Positions 52,403-63,944 are shown, numbered from the stretch's first letter. The stretch is DNA of 64,000 nt from Saccharomycopsis fibuligera x Saccharomycopsis cf. fibuligera (GCA_001936135.1 CP012812.1:2232001-2296000), one strand, 5' to 3'. Notes: generated by a model not told the origin, from the letters alone. A program made the numbers and translations.

Positions 52403-53284
52403 TATGAATTAATTCTCTATTTGCTTTTTTATAAAATTATATAAATATATGCATACTCTTGACAGTATAAAAAAGCTGAATGCTTACACCTCCGATAGTC
52501 TCAGTGAGCTCCACCAGCTCCCTACTTATAGGTCTACTGAGCATCTAAAATTGTGCCACCCCAAAGCTTAAACTAAGCTTTAATTTGTCGATAGCAGGTT
52601 TATTTTTGCAGTTAAAACTATCCACTCATTTATACTGCAGTTTATCAACGAATACGACGGCTAGTATCATTACTAATTGTATAATTCATATTAGCGTAAT
52701 TAAAGAATTATAGTCCTGGCGTATTATTTCTGGAGTCACTCTAATGTAAGAGATTTGATTTATTAATGAAAGTAAGTGAGCTAGGACAGACGTTAATGAT
52801 AAATATCAATAAGGTGTCAAACCCGATGTGTTTCTTCTTTCCCCAACTATCTATTTGAGCAATCATTGCGGTTTTCTAAAATAGGGCTAACTTTGCTTAA
52901 ATGACCTATACGCCTATATATAGTGATCAATCTGCTAAGAAAATTAGCGACGGTGAAAACTTTAAAAGTAGGTTTAACTAAGGGTACATCAGATGCTAAA
53001 AGCAAAGACAACCACCTCCTTATGAGTACCAACTTTCATACTACTTTTTTTTCTCTATCAGTTTACCTTTTAAGTTGATTTCAGTGTTTGTGTTTTAGCA
53101 CACTTTATAAAATCTTTTGGTTTTATCGTCATGAAAAATGCAATTTTGTCGCCACTACCAATAAGGTTTCACACTCTCTTGGATGTCCCAGACTAGGACT
53201 TGGCGAATACGCTGATGGGTGTCATGTTTGATGACGCCAATTAGTCGGCATTACTTTAGCTTTACTAATTTTTGATTTATTTAT

Positions 53285-53304
53285 CTGTCTGTCTGTCTGT
53301 CTGT
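53285..53304. repeat. (CTGT)5 microsatellite
   Basis: Five perfect CTGT units are flanked by imperfect ones (TTAT before, CTAT after). It lies in the gene desert with no coding context. Confidence 0.9.
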
Positions 53305-54112
53305 CTGTCTATCGAGAGAGCCAGTGTAAAGAAAAACGCCTGCCAAAATGCAGGAGTATGCAGGATTTTGTATTCTTGCCCAGATTTGATGTGGGACTTT
53401 AATCTTAAGATTATCAGATAGATTTTAGCAAGATGAAGAACTAATATTAACCTCAAACATATCTCTAATGCCTCAAAACTATTTCTGGTTTTAAAGTGAT
53501 TCGCGGAACTGCCTTAAAATGAGACAGATATATTATGTATTAAATTTTAAACTTGTTTTTTTTTTTATTTTTTTTTTTTTTATAGATTCATCTAATATTC
53601 ATTATATTGGTCAATTCACAAGACAAAAAGCTATGGCTTGGCTCCACTCTTCTCTGATTGTCAGATAAGCTTTATCTAATCCATGTTGCTCCAATCTGCG
53701 CTTAGCGTTTACACCACAACCCATATATCGACCGGCTTCGCGGACATGGCTGTGCAGCCAAATATGAAATCAGTGTCTGACAGATTTACTGCTAACTTTC
53801 CCAACGCTTTTGCAGCTCATTGAGCCAGATGTTTGAAAACTTTTTGCACATCATAGTTAATATTTTGGCATGAAATTTACCCCGAGGCACTACGTATGTT
53901 TCTAGTGTAAGAAGGCAATTGTGGCGCAAAAATAAATATTTAATTATATTCCATAGAGGCAATAGTGTGTGTTTATAATAATTAAGAGAAAGAAAAATAC
54001 CCAAAAAAAAAAGAAAAAAAAACTAAAGCCTCAGCAGAGAATGTGGTGCGAATGCCAGGAACACCACCAGGATCCCAAAATACATTTGGAAAAAAAAAAA
54101 ATAGTTTCTCAC

Positions 54113-55336
<1,224 letters not shown>

Positions 55337-56563
55337 TCATGCCAAAGGTTTAGGAATCTGCTTTTCAGCAACGTCTTTTTCATAAAGATTTCCTTCACCA
55401 TACCTTCCATAAGTGCTATAGTTCCAGTTATTGTTAACATAAAAGGTTGATCTATCGTAAGGTGTTAGCTCCAAGTCATTTTTCAATCGGTAGTGCAAGT
55501 CTGGGTTGGATATGTATTGTCTACCTATTGCAATTAAAGTTCTATCATCTTTAACTGATTCAATCAATTGTTCTTTATTTTTGCCATAATTGCCTGCTTT
55601 AACAAGATACCCATCATAGATAAGCTCAATAAAATTATTAGACTCATTTGTTGCGCCTTTATCTGAATCGACTGCACCATGAATACGAGGCTCAACAAGA
55701 CTCAAATATGCAAATCCATTACCTTTACCTTCTTCTCTAGCTTTATTAACCCTTTTTTGCAACTCATGAGCTACGTAGCCGTAAGTAACCACTGGATGTG
55801 GATCGGCAGCAGCAGCTTCCATGCCATTATAGGTACTCCACGGAGATAATCTAAGAGCGGTTTTTTCAATTCCAATTCTTGAAATAACCTCATCAGCAAT
55901 TTCCAACACAAATCGAGCTCTGTTCTCAATTGATCCACCATACTCGTCAGTTCTTTTGTTTGTTTTGGCCTGAAAAAACTCATCGAGTAAGTACCCATTG
56001 GCAGAATGGATCTCAACAATATCAAACCCAGATACTTCAACCGCTTTGGCAGCAAGTTCACCAAATTGTTTCACGATATCATGGATTTCGTCAACAGAAA
56101 GACCCTTAAGTGGCTTATTGTATTTGATGGCATCCTGTAGTTTTTCTTCTTCTGTATAAGCGCCATCAGAAGGACCTTTAAATGGATAACCTTGCTCAGC
56201 TAAGACCTCAACTTGGCCAGCAGCACCAGAGTGAAATAATTGGAGAGCAAAAAAGGATTTATTTGCATGGACTTTATCAACAATTGTTTTCCATGCAGCC
56301 GCTTGTCTATCGTTCCAGATTCCTGGAACATATTTCCAAGCACCTGAATCTGGGGTAATGGAAGTAGCTTCAGAAATTATTAAAGTTCCTGGTTCTTTAG
56401 AAACGCTATCATAATATTGTAATTGGAGGTCGCTAGGAACACTATCAATTGTAGCTCTATTTCTAGTCAAAGGTGGTAGTACAAGCCTGTTTTGCAAGGT
56501 GATCTCATTGGTAAGCTTGAGAGGTTTGAAGAGATTTGTGTTTTCGAGAGATGTAACGGTCAT
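55337..56563 (-). CDS. Old Yellow Enzyme, NADPH dehydrogenase (gene A)
   Basis: The protein has 408 residues from the ATG at 56563. This TIM-barrel FMN enzyme reduces activated C=C bonds of enals and enones with NADPH, and in yeast it is tied to detoxification and redox balance. Family marks: 'LPPLTRNRA' with Thr33 (the FMN-tuning Thr37 of OYE1), Gln108, His186/Asn189/Tyr191 in 'VEIHSANGYLLDEF' (OYE1 His191/Asn194/Tyr196), 'GGSIENRARF', 'LRLSPWSTYNGM' and the C-terminal 'IPKPLA'. It alone in the array keeps the His/Asn substrate pair of OYE1. At the OYE1 Trp116 position it has Phe110 ('LQLFHSGAAG'), a change known to affect substrate orientation in OYE1 mutants. Confidence 0.95.
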   Translation of the reverse strand: MTVTSLENTNLFKPLKLTNEITLQNRLVLPPLTRNRATIDSVPSDLQLQYYDSVSKEPGTLIISEATSITPDSGAWKYVPGIWNDRQAAAWKTIVDKVHANKSFFALQLFHSGAAGQVEVLAEQGYPFKGPSDGAYTEEEKLQDAIKYNKPLKGLSVDEIHDIVKQFGELAAKAVEVSGFDIVEIHSANGYLLDEFFQAKTNKRTDEYGGSIENRARFVLEIADEVISRIGIEKTALRLSPWSTYNGMEAAAADPHPVVTYGYVAHELQKRVNKAREEGKGNGFAYLSLVEPRIHGAVDSDKGATNESNNFIELIYDGYLVKAGNYGKNKEQLIESVKDDRTLIAIGRQYISNPDLHYRLKNDLELTPYDRSTFYVNNNWNYSTYGRYGEGNLYEKDVAEKQIPKPLA

Positions 56564-57329
56564 TTTTCTTTATAAAGAGGTAGGATGATAAAAGGAGAAA
56601 AAAAGATTTTAATAAATGTAATAAATTTATAAATTGGGGAATTTTTCTTCTCATATAATGTTTTCTGAAGTCTGTGGTATGGGTATATTTGTAAGCTCAA
56701 AGAATCCTGCACAGATGGGGATATCAACACGCCATGACAAATTTCAACAGTGGAAAAGAAAGTGTGGAGCACAAATGTAAGTAAACCTAATCTTAGTTCA
56801 ACGGGGCGCATAAAAACATCTATATTAATAAGCAAAAGTTTCGTAAAAATACGCTTAAATCAAACCAACATCTGTAACAAGGGTAGAGCCTTATCCCTTC
56901 AAAGATCATAAGAGCTCTTGCGACTGTAATTATGTGAATAAGGCCTGCCTAGTACACTCACTTCACTTTGCGGCAAATCAGACTGCTTCATGAAAGGGTC
57001 TTTTTCTATGTTCTACAAGTTTTTTGGCACCATAGACATTTTAACCTTCACGGAAAAGCAAATCAGCAAGAAAAAAAATGCGTTAAGGTTGAGTTCAATT
57101 TTTCTCCGGCTGACAAGAACAGCACTGTGCAGCAATACGGTGAAATATATTTGGTGGACGCACGTAATAGCGACTCGTTACAAGAAGGTGGCTGACAGCA
57201 AAGAATACCTAATCAACTTATATAAAAATTATTGAGGAAGATAATCATGGGTTGAAGCTCAATTTCAGGTCTTACAAGAACTATGTTTAACTGTTATTTG
57301 ATTTCTTTTTCAATTAATGGGTTTGGTAC
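56564..57329. other. Promoter region of OYE gene A
   Basis: These 766 bp lie between gene A and pseudogene 2. No TTACTAA or TTAGTAA Yap1-type site was seen. Small plus-strand frames at 56968-57235 overlap one another and show no features. Confidence 0.4.
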
Positions 57330-58101
57330 CTACTCTAAGGCCACGTCTTTCTCTATACAAATGCCCTCACCGTATTTACCAAATGAATTATAGCGCCCGT
57401 TAGTAGTTATGTAAAAGAGCGATCTTTCATATGGTGATAATTGTACATTTCTCTTCAATATTTCATATATGTCAGGGTTGGAGGCATACGGCTTACCAGT
57501 TGCAGTCAAAGATTTATGTTTTTCATTATTTTTTTTTAACCTTCTCAACTAACGCATCTCTATTTTTTTCAAAATTCCCAGCATTGACAGCTACATCTTC
57601 AACAACCTTAACACGAGGCTCAATAGTACTGAAATAAGCAATTCCAGCGCCTTTGCCTTCAATCCTAGCTTTATTAACTTTTTTTTGTAGTTCATGTATA
57701 GTGTAGCCATAGGTGACTACTGAATGTGTGGCTGATTTAGCCCCTTTCATACCATTAGGGGTGGCCCATGGCGACAACCTAAATGCCACTTTTCCAACCC
57801 CTATTTGAGCAATGACCTCTTCCACCGCCCTCTTCGCAATGTTCCTGTATTCTGAAACATATTCTTTGATTTCGTCAACTGCTAAAACACTCAAAGGATT
57901 ATTAATTGCCAACTGTTTACTTTCCTCACCTACCTAGACACAGTTGGAGGCGCTATTTGGAAAGATGGTCATAATAATCAAGTTGTAGATCACTTAAAAT
58001 GTGTTCTGGTGATGCTCTAAATCTGGTCATTGGTTGAAGAACCAGCCTGTTTTGTATTCTAATTTGACCGGTGAGTTGAAAGGCTGGGACATTTTAGCCA
58101 T
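57330..58101 (-). pseudogene. Old Yellow Enzyme pseudogene 2
   Basis: The remnant runs from an N-terminal ATG at 58101 ('MAKMSQPF', then in a shifted frame 'QLTGQIRIQNRLVLQPMTR') to a C-terminal 'YGEGICIEKDVALE' and stop at 57330. Two internal deletions are clear. About 90 codons are lost between 'YYDHLSK' and 'EESKQLAINNPL'. About 45 codons, including the catalytic His region, are lost between 'AKRAVEE' and 'VIAQIGVGK'. Frameshifts lie near the start and in an A run near 57530. The middle part ('KVAFRLSPWATPNGM...VVTYGYTIHELQKK') is still very readable, so decay is fairly recent. Confidence 0.92.
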
Positions 58102-58807
58102 CTGAAGCATAAATCTTTGAATCAAAAGCATTGACTTTTATTTAAAAAACTAAAAAAAAGTCTTTATAGACACATTAAAAAGAGGCCCGAAAGGTTTGTT
58201 GGTTTAGAGTCAGTAACCAGCATTAGACGCATTTATAGCTTACGCAGTTAGAGGATATCTTCAAATTCTTTCCGCAGATAACCGGCAAATTCCTATCAAG
58301 TTGCATGAAATCTAATACCAACTCAAAATTGCTTATGCTCGGATAATGAATAAATGATTAAGAGAAATCTGCCGAAGGTTTGTGGATATTGATTTGCTCT
58401 TTTTTTCTTCTTTTTTTTTTTACCTAACGGTAGCTATTTGTTTTGTTGAACGCACTTCAAATACCTCCAGTACATTGGTAGCTGGTTAAATGAAAGGGGC
58501 TATCAAGACTACTGTTACGTCCGAATTACCAACATGAGCGACTTACCAACATGCGCGTACGTCCGTTGAGACCGAACACTTGCTTGTGAGGCAAGTTTAC
58601 TAAGAAAGAGAGAGAGAGAGAGAGAGAGAAATAAGAGAGAAACCTACATTTTGCTCGCAGATTGCCACTTATAAGAAAGGAGTTTCAATTTGATGATCGG
58701 TCTATCCGAACGAGAGTTTACAAAAGTTGCATTTCAAAGCTGATACATCTAAGGTCTAAAAAGTATATTAAGATTACACGAATAAAAACGGTCCTTGAAA
58801 AGAATAT
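58102..58807. other. Spacer between OYE pseudogene 2 and OYE gene B
   Basis: These 706 bp contain a T run at about 58400-58420 and an (AG)11 microsatellite at 58607-58628. No gene is seen. Confidence 0.45.
58607..58628. repeat. (AG)11 microsatellite
   Basis: Eleven AG units are followed by AATAAGAGAG. It lies about 180 bp past the 3' end of OYE gene B. Confidence 0.9.
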
Positions 58808-60043
58808 CTATGCCAAAGGTTTTGGAAGTTGTTTTTCAGCAATTTCCTTAGCAATAACAGGCCCTTCACCATAATTACCGTAACTATTATAACCCCAGTT
58901 AGTGTGGGAGTAGAAAAGGGATCTGTCGTATGGAGTCAATTCCAAGTCGTTCTTCAATCTGTGTACCAAATCTGGGTTAGAGATAGAAACTCTACCAATA
59001 GCGATTAATGTCTTATCATTTTCATCTTCCACAGCTTTCACCAATGCATCTCTATGTTTTTCAAAATTACCGGCTCTAATGACATTTCCGTCCCAGATCA
59101 AACTGACAAAATCGTTTGAACCAACAACTTTGTCGGAATCAAAGTCAACTGTACCATTGACACGAGGTTCAACAATACTTAAGTAAGCAAAGCCTTTGCC
59201 TTTTCCTTCTGCTCTAGCTTTGTTAGCTCTTTTTTGCATTTCGTGAAGAATGTATCCGTAAGTGACCACTGGGTGTGGGTCAGCTTTAGCACCTTCCATT
59301 CCACTGGTTTGAGCCCATGGAGACAATCTGAAAGCAACTTTCTCAATACCAACCTTACTGATGACTTCATCAATGACTTCCAAGAAGAAACGGGCTCTGT
59401 TTTCAATGGAGCCACCGTATTGGTCGGTTCTTTTATTGGTAACGGTTTGGAAAAATTGATCGAATAAGTAACCATGAGCACTGTGAATCTCAAGGACATC
59501 AAATCCAGATTCTTTGACAGCTCTTTCAGCAACGTAACCGTATTGCTTGACGTAGTCTTTGATTTCTTCAACGGTCAAAGCGGTAAGAGGATTGTTCAAC
59601 TTAAGGGCTTTTTCTTTGATTTCTTCGCTCAAGTAAATTCCATCCGAAGCACTCTTATATGGGGAGCCTTCAGCAGTTAACACACCTACGTCAGCTGGAG
59701 CACCAATACTCCATAACTGAACAGAAAGATATGACTTGTTCTCATGAACCTTGTCAACAATTTGCTTCCAAGCAGCAAAATGTTTATCATCCCAAATACC
59801 TGGAATGTATGGGTATCCACCTGCTTGTTTGGAGATAGCAGTGGCTTCAGTGATCACCAAAGAACCAGGTTCTCTGGATGCTTTGTCATAATGTTCTAAT
59901 TGCAAATCACTTGGAGTGTGATCCCCGGTAGCTCTTATTCTTCCTAATGGGGGAACCACTAAACGATGCTGCAATTTAATTGCATCGGTAAGCTGAACTG
60001 GCTTGAATAATTTGGTATCTTTCAATGGGACAGAGGTGGACAT
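58808..60043 (-). CDS. Old Yellow Enzyme, NADPH dehydrogenase (gene B)
   Basis: The protein has 411 residues from the ATG at 60043. The full OYE fold is present: 'SDLQLEHYD', 'SVQLWSIGAP' with Trp111, 'LEIHSAHGYLFDQFF' with His187/His190/Tyr192, 'GGSIENRARFFLEV', 'FRLSPWAQTSGMEGAK' and the C-terminal 'LPKPLA'. Two points set it apart. The catalytic pair is His/His instead of His/Asn. The Thr that tunes FMN (Thr37 in OYE1) is Gly34 ('VPPLGRIRA'), which in OYE1 would raise or lower flavin reactivity. Codon use is biased, suggesting good expression. A 275-bp tract is nearly identical to gene C. Confidence 0.95.
   Translation of the reverse strand: MSTSVPLKDTKLFKPVQLTDAIKLQHRLVVPPLGRIRATGDHTPSDLQLEHYDKASREPGSLVITEATAISKQAGGYPYIPGIWDDKHFAAWKQIVDKVHENKSYLSVQLWSIGAPADVGVLTAEGSPYKSASDGIYLSEEIKEKALKLNNPLTALTVEEIKDYVKQYGYVAERAVKESGFDVLEIHSAHGYLFDQFFQTVTNKRTDQYGGSIENRARFFLEVIDEVISKVGIEKVAFRLSPWAQTSGMEGAKADPHPVVTYGYILHEMQKRANKARAEGKGKGFAYLSIVEPRVNGTVDFDSDKVVGSNDFVSLIWDGNVIRAGNFEKHRDALVKAVEDENDKTLIAIGRVSISNPDLVHRLKNDLELTPYDRSLFYSHTNWGYNSYGNYGEGPVIAKEIAEKQLPKPLA
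59313..59587 (-). repeat. Conversion tract shared with OYE gene C
   Basis: These 275 bp align without gaps to 61397-61671 with 4 mismatches, while sequence on both sides diverges at once. The tract covers the catalytic His-loop and the FMN/phosphate-binding strand region. Confidence 0.9.
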
Positions 60044-60891
60044 TTTGCTGTGTTAAGTATTAATATTCTGGATAACGGTAATTGCCAAGATCAAGAAATC
60101 AAAAAACTTTAAAAAGAATAATTGAGATGGATATTAATTTTTTTTATAGAGATGTCAATTCTGCCGTTTACTATGGTGAGGCTACTACATGAGAAACATC
60201 TTTCTGACATTTGTCAGCATCCTTTCTAAAAATCTCTTCGGATATCGGAAAAAGTCCAAAAATGCTGTTTCCGAAGCATGTCCACGCGTTTCCACGCACT
60301 GGATGCGGAAAACCGTTGGAAAGTTTAGTTCAATTTTTCCGATTGAAATTGCAATTCAAAATTTTAGCGATGGTACTTGATTGCGATATTGCTGACAGTG
60401 CCCCCAAGAAATCTCCTATTATTTGTTTCTTCCAAGTTTTCCTGTTGCTCATTAAATTCACCTTGGCAGAATATTAAACTAGGCTTTTATCTTCCCAATT
60501 GCTATTGTGTGCAATTGAGTTCGTGAACCAGTCAATGATTGGTGCCCCACATACCCCGCGACGAGTACAAGCTTGCGTTAGCGTAGTTCTTCTATTGATT
60601 CGCTTTGAATGCTTCCACGCGTGCTTTAGATATCGGGTGATTTTTAAACTTTTCATTAATTTGTTAAAAATGTTGTAATAAATTTAGTGTTAGAATTTTG
60701 TACAGCAACAAATCAACATATTACAGGAAAACCCCACTGGGAAATCTTTTTTTACAAATGTATCATTTTAGTCTATTAAACTGAAGTGGCTATAACACGG
60801 AAAGGCAAAGCTAAATAAAGCGAAAAAGTGTAAATAAAATGTATCGTAAATATTAAAATAAAATTTTTTAGAGAGAATACAAACAAATTGT
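60044..60891. other. Spacer between OYE genes B and C
   Basis: These 848 bp hold the promoter of gene B and the 3' flank of gene C. Overlapping small frames at 60189-60656 have no family features. No other element is seen. Confidence 0.45.
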
Positions 60892-62124
60892 TTAGGCCAA
60901 AGCCTTTGGTAATTGTTTTTCAGCATCTTCTTGTTTGATATCAACCTTTTCACCGTATCTAGCGTAAGTGTTGTAACCCCAGTTGGTGTAACCGTAGAAA
61001 AGTGGTCTTTCATATGGAGTCAATTCCAAGTTGTTCTTCAATCTGTAATGCAAATCTGGGTTAGAGATGTATGGTCTACCAATAGCAACCAAAGTCTTGT
61101 CGTTAGGATCTTGAATAGCTTCAATTAAAGCTTCGGTCTCTTTACCGAAGTTACCAGCCTTGATGATAGTACCATCCCAAATAAGATTGATGAAACTGTT
61201 GGAACCTACAATATTTTCCTTAGAGATATCTTCAGTACCACTGACACGAGGTTCAACAGTACTCAAGTAAGCAAAGCCATTACCTTTACCTTCAGCTCTG
61301 GCAATGTTGACTCTCTTTTGCAATTCAGAGACAATGTAACCAATAGTGGCAACTGGATGTGGGTCGGATTTAGCGCCACCCATGTTGTTGAAAGTAGCCC
61401 ATGGAGACAATCTGAAAGCAACTTTCTCAATACCAACCTTGCTGATGACTTCATCAATGACTTCCAAGAAGAAACGGGCTCTGTTTTCAATGGAGCCACC
61501 GTATTGGTCGGTTCTTTTATTGGTAACGGTTTGGAAAAATTGATCGAATAAGTAACCGTGAGCACCGTGAATCTCAAGGACATCAAATCCAGATTCTTTG
61601 ACAGCTCTTTCAGCAACGTAACCGTAGTGCTTGACGTAGTCTTTGATTTCTTCAACGGTCAAAGCGGTAAGTGGGTTATTGACTCTAAGAGCTTCTTTTT
61701 TGCTTTCCTCATCAATGTAAACACCGTCGGAAGCACTCTTAAATGGTGAACCTTCTTCTGCTAAAACTGCTGGGAAGGCAGCAGCACCAATGTTCCACAA
61801 TTGAAGGGAAACATAAGATTTGTTTTCGTGGATTTTGTTAACAATTTTCTTCCAGGCAGCAAATTGTTCGTCGCTCCAGATACCTGGAACACCTTTGTAG
61901 CCACCAGCTTTTTTGGATACGAAAGTGGCTTCAGTAATAAGCAAAGTACCTGGTTCTCTAGAACGTTGGTCATAGTATTCCAATTGCAAGTCACTTGGAA
62001 TGTGATCTGGGGTAGCTCTGAATCTAGTCAAAGGTGGAAGAACAAGTCTGTTTTGCAACTTGATTTCACTGGTGAGCTGGTATGGCTCGAATAATTTAGT
62101 GTCTTTTAATTGAGGAACAGCCAT
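60892..62124 (-). CDS. Old Yellow Enzyme, NADPH dehydrogenase (gene C)
   Basis: The protein has 410 residues from the ATG at 62124. The FMN-tuning Thr33 is kept ('LPPLTRFRA'), as is Trp110 ('LQLWNIGAAAFP', close to OYE1 'QLWVLGWAAFP'). The active-site loop is '[15 protein letters not shown]' with His186/His189/Tyr191, again His/His. The rest of the family marks are intact ('GGSIENRARFFLEV', 'FRLSPWATFNNMGGAK', C-terminal 'LPKALA'). Codon use is the most biased of the three, and a Yap1/Cap1-type TTACTAA lies 270 bp upstream. It is probably the main stress-induced member. Confidence 0.95.
   Translation of the reverse strand: MAVPQLKDTKLFEPYQLTSEIKLQNRLVLPPLTRFRATPDHIPSDLQLEYYDQRSREPGTLLITEATFVSKKAGGYKGVPGIWSDEQFAAWKKIVNKIHENKSYVSLQLWNIGAAAFPAVLAEEGSPFKSASDGVYIDEESKKEALRVNNPLTALTVEEIKDYVKHYGYVAERAVKESGFDVLEIHGAHGYLFDQFFQTVTNKRTDQYGGSIENRARFFLEVIDEVISKVGIEKVAFRLSPWATFNNMGGAKSDPHPVATIGYIVSELQKRVNIARAEGKGNGFAYLSTVEPRVSGTEDISKENIVGSNSFINLIWDGTIIKAGNFGKETEALIEAIQDPNDKTLVAIGRPYISNPDLHYRLKNNLELTPYERPLFYGYTNWGYNTYARYGEKVDIKQEDAEKQLPKALA
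61397..61671 (-). repeat. Conversion tract shared with OYE gene B
   Basis: This is the partner of 59313-59587 (offset 2,084 bp), with 4 mismatches in 275 bp. Confidence 0.9.
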
Positions 62125-63377
62125 TGTGGTAGTATGTATAGGGTGTAATTGGTTATATGTATAGATAATAAGTTATTATAGACAACAAGAAAGAAAATGA
62201 AAACATTTGCTGAAGTGAGAGGGGATGCATTGCCCTTTTATAAGACCAACTTAAGATTTGGTGGTTTTGTCAGCATTTCGGTACAATGGCACTTGAGGAT
62301 GTCGCGCAAATACCGGGAGATTAGCACGCCATTAGTAGTTATTATTGTGTATTGTCCCACTACTAAGTCCAACTTGTTGCTCCAAGAGTTTCATTACTAA
62401 AGGGATTACTCGTTCTGCTGCTTTGAGATGCATAATTTTTTATGTTGTTTTCACTTTTTTTTTTTTTTATTCTTTTCACGCCCCCAAGGATAATATTAAA
62501 ACTCGCTTGGCTACGAGGTTTTTCCACTGCAAACTTAAACCTTGATGTCAATATGCGCTGCGCACATATGCAGCTTCTTGCTGACAACGGTTTCCGTCCC
62601 CTATATATCACAATCCGTTCCCTATTATTTTTCCGAAATTCCTGCAGAACGGCGCTTGGTGCTCAATAATTTCTAGAAAAGAATAGAAAAGTTTAAATTT
62701 GTAAAAAGATCAACAAAGTTGGTTGCATTTTAAACAAGAAAAAAAAAAAAAAAAAAGCAATTTTAAAGGTACATATTATTAATTATAATTAGTAATTGCT
62801 TCTTGCTTGTTGCCAATTCGTGCTTTTTGGTAGGTATCTCTGGTTATGGTTCCTGATTTTAAGATTATTTTGACATTTAAATTGCAGTTACTGTTTCTTT
62901 TTTTGCTTTTTCTTTTTCTTTTTCTTTCATGATCATCAAACGAAATAGACTGTGCTGTGACCATGGGTCTTTTGCGCTAATGGCCTTCTGTTTATCACTG
63001 GTATATTTGTTCTGCCCTCTAACAGTTGAGCACGGTCATGAATTTGAGAGACTCAGAGACAACTAGTGGTACTATAAAAGATTGTTGTCTGTGTGCGTGC
63101 TGTTAGCAATATGTGCGCACAATGGTAACCCGCCTTTAATATGAAATCTGGTCATCTGACTCCAAGCGTGACCTACTATTGACGGGTGATCTCGCGTCCA
63201 CTCTTTTTTTCAATTGCGTTGTCGACGGTGTTGCTTGTTGGCGTTTCGTCGAATCGTTGAAAATTGGTGTTGAACGAAAATTTTTAGATATACTGTAGGT
63301 CTTACACGTTTTAGCTAATCAAGAATTACACATTCTAAATCCCCATCTATTTAATCAATTGAACCATAATCTTAAAA
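62125..63377. other. Divergent region OYE gene C/EGD2
   Basis: This 1.25-kb spacer between divergent genes has the TTACTAA site at 62394, an A run at about 62740-62756 and a T run at about 62455-62468. No other gene is supported. The EGD2 side from about 63180 is the likely core promoter and 5' UTR. Confidence 0.45.
62394..62400. promoter_or_regulatory. Candidate Yap1/Cap1 response element TTACTAA upstream of OYE gene C
   Basis: TTACTAA is the classic Yap1/Cap1 site. It is 270 bp upstream of the gene C start. OYE2/OYE3 of S. cerevisiae are known oxidative-stress genes under Yap1-type control. It is a single 7-mer and so only a candidate. Confidence 0.4.
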
Positions 63378-63944
63378 ATGTCTGCCGAAGAAATTCCAGC
63401 TGGTGCTGAAGTCTCCGTTTTCTCCAAGAACGAAAAAAAAGCCAGAAAGCTTTTTGCCAAATTGAGTTTGAAAAAAGTTGATGGTGTTTCCAGAGTTACT
63501 TTCAAGAGAAGAGACAACCAAGTTTTTGGTATTGACAGACCAGAAGTCTACAGAACCCCAGCTGGTAGTTACATTGTCTTTGGTGAAGCCAAATTGGAAA
63601 ATTTGGCCGAAAGATATAAGCAAGCTGCTGAAGCTCAAGCTAAATTGAAGGAAAACTCCCCAGAAGTCTTGAAGAACGCTGCTGAATCTATTCAAGGTTC
63701 CGGTGCCGACATTGCTGACAAGTCTCCAGCTTCTATTACTGCTGATTTGCAAGCTGCTTCTTTGGAAGACAAATCCGAAGCTAAGGAAGAAGAAGAAGAA
63801 GGTGAAGTTGACGAATCTGGTTTGGACAAAGATGACATTAACATCATCATCACTCAAACCAACGTCTCCAGAGGTAAAGCTGTTAAGGCTTTAAGAGAAA
63901 ACAACGGTGACATTGTCAATGCTATCTTGTCCTTGTCTTCTTAA
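63378..63944 (+). CDS. EGD2: Nascent polypeptide-associated complex subunit alpha
   Basis: The protein has 188 residues from the ATG at 63378. Egd2 pairs with Egd1 to form NAC, which binds the ribosome exit tunnel and shields emerging chains. The NAC domain is at about 15-80 ('ARKLFAKLSLKKVDGVSRVTFKRRDNQVF' as start and middle; 'TPAGSYIVFGEAKLE' as end). An acidic linker ('EAKEEEEEGEVDESG') and a C-terminal UBA domain ('LDKDDINIIITQTNVSRGKAVKALRENNGDIVNAILSLS') follow. Codons are strongly optimised, as expected for an abundant protein. Confidence 0.98.
   Translation: MSAEEIPAGAEVSVFSKNEKKARKLFAKLSLKKVDGVSRVTFKRRDNQVFGIDRPEVYRTPAGSYIVFGEAKLENLAERYKQAAEAQAKLKENSPEVLKNAAESIQGSGADIADKSPASITADLQAASLEDKSEAKEEEEEGEVDESGLDKDDINIIITQTNVSRGKAVKALRENNGDIVNAILSLSS

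Larger units (their letters stand above)
47857..54112. other. Gene desert (about 6.3 kb)
   Basis: After the PLC1 promoter there is no supported gene until the first OYE pseudogene. All open frames are short; the longest (49066-49542, minus) ends in a Lys run from poly-T. The region contains T runs, a CTGT microsatellite, one perfect inverted repeat and a locally GC-rich block at about 49330-49550. There is at most a weak trace of a decayed copia-type element (about 52142-52402, minus). In related yeasts such ORF-free stretches are sometimes centromeres or decayed transposon graveyards; sequence alone does not decide. Confidence 0.6.
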
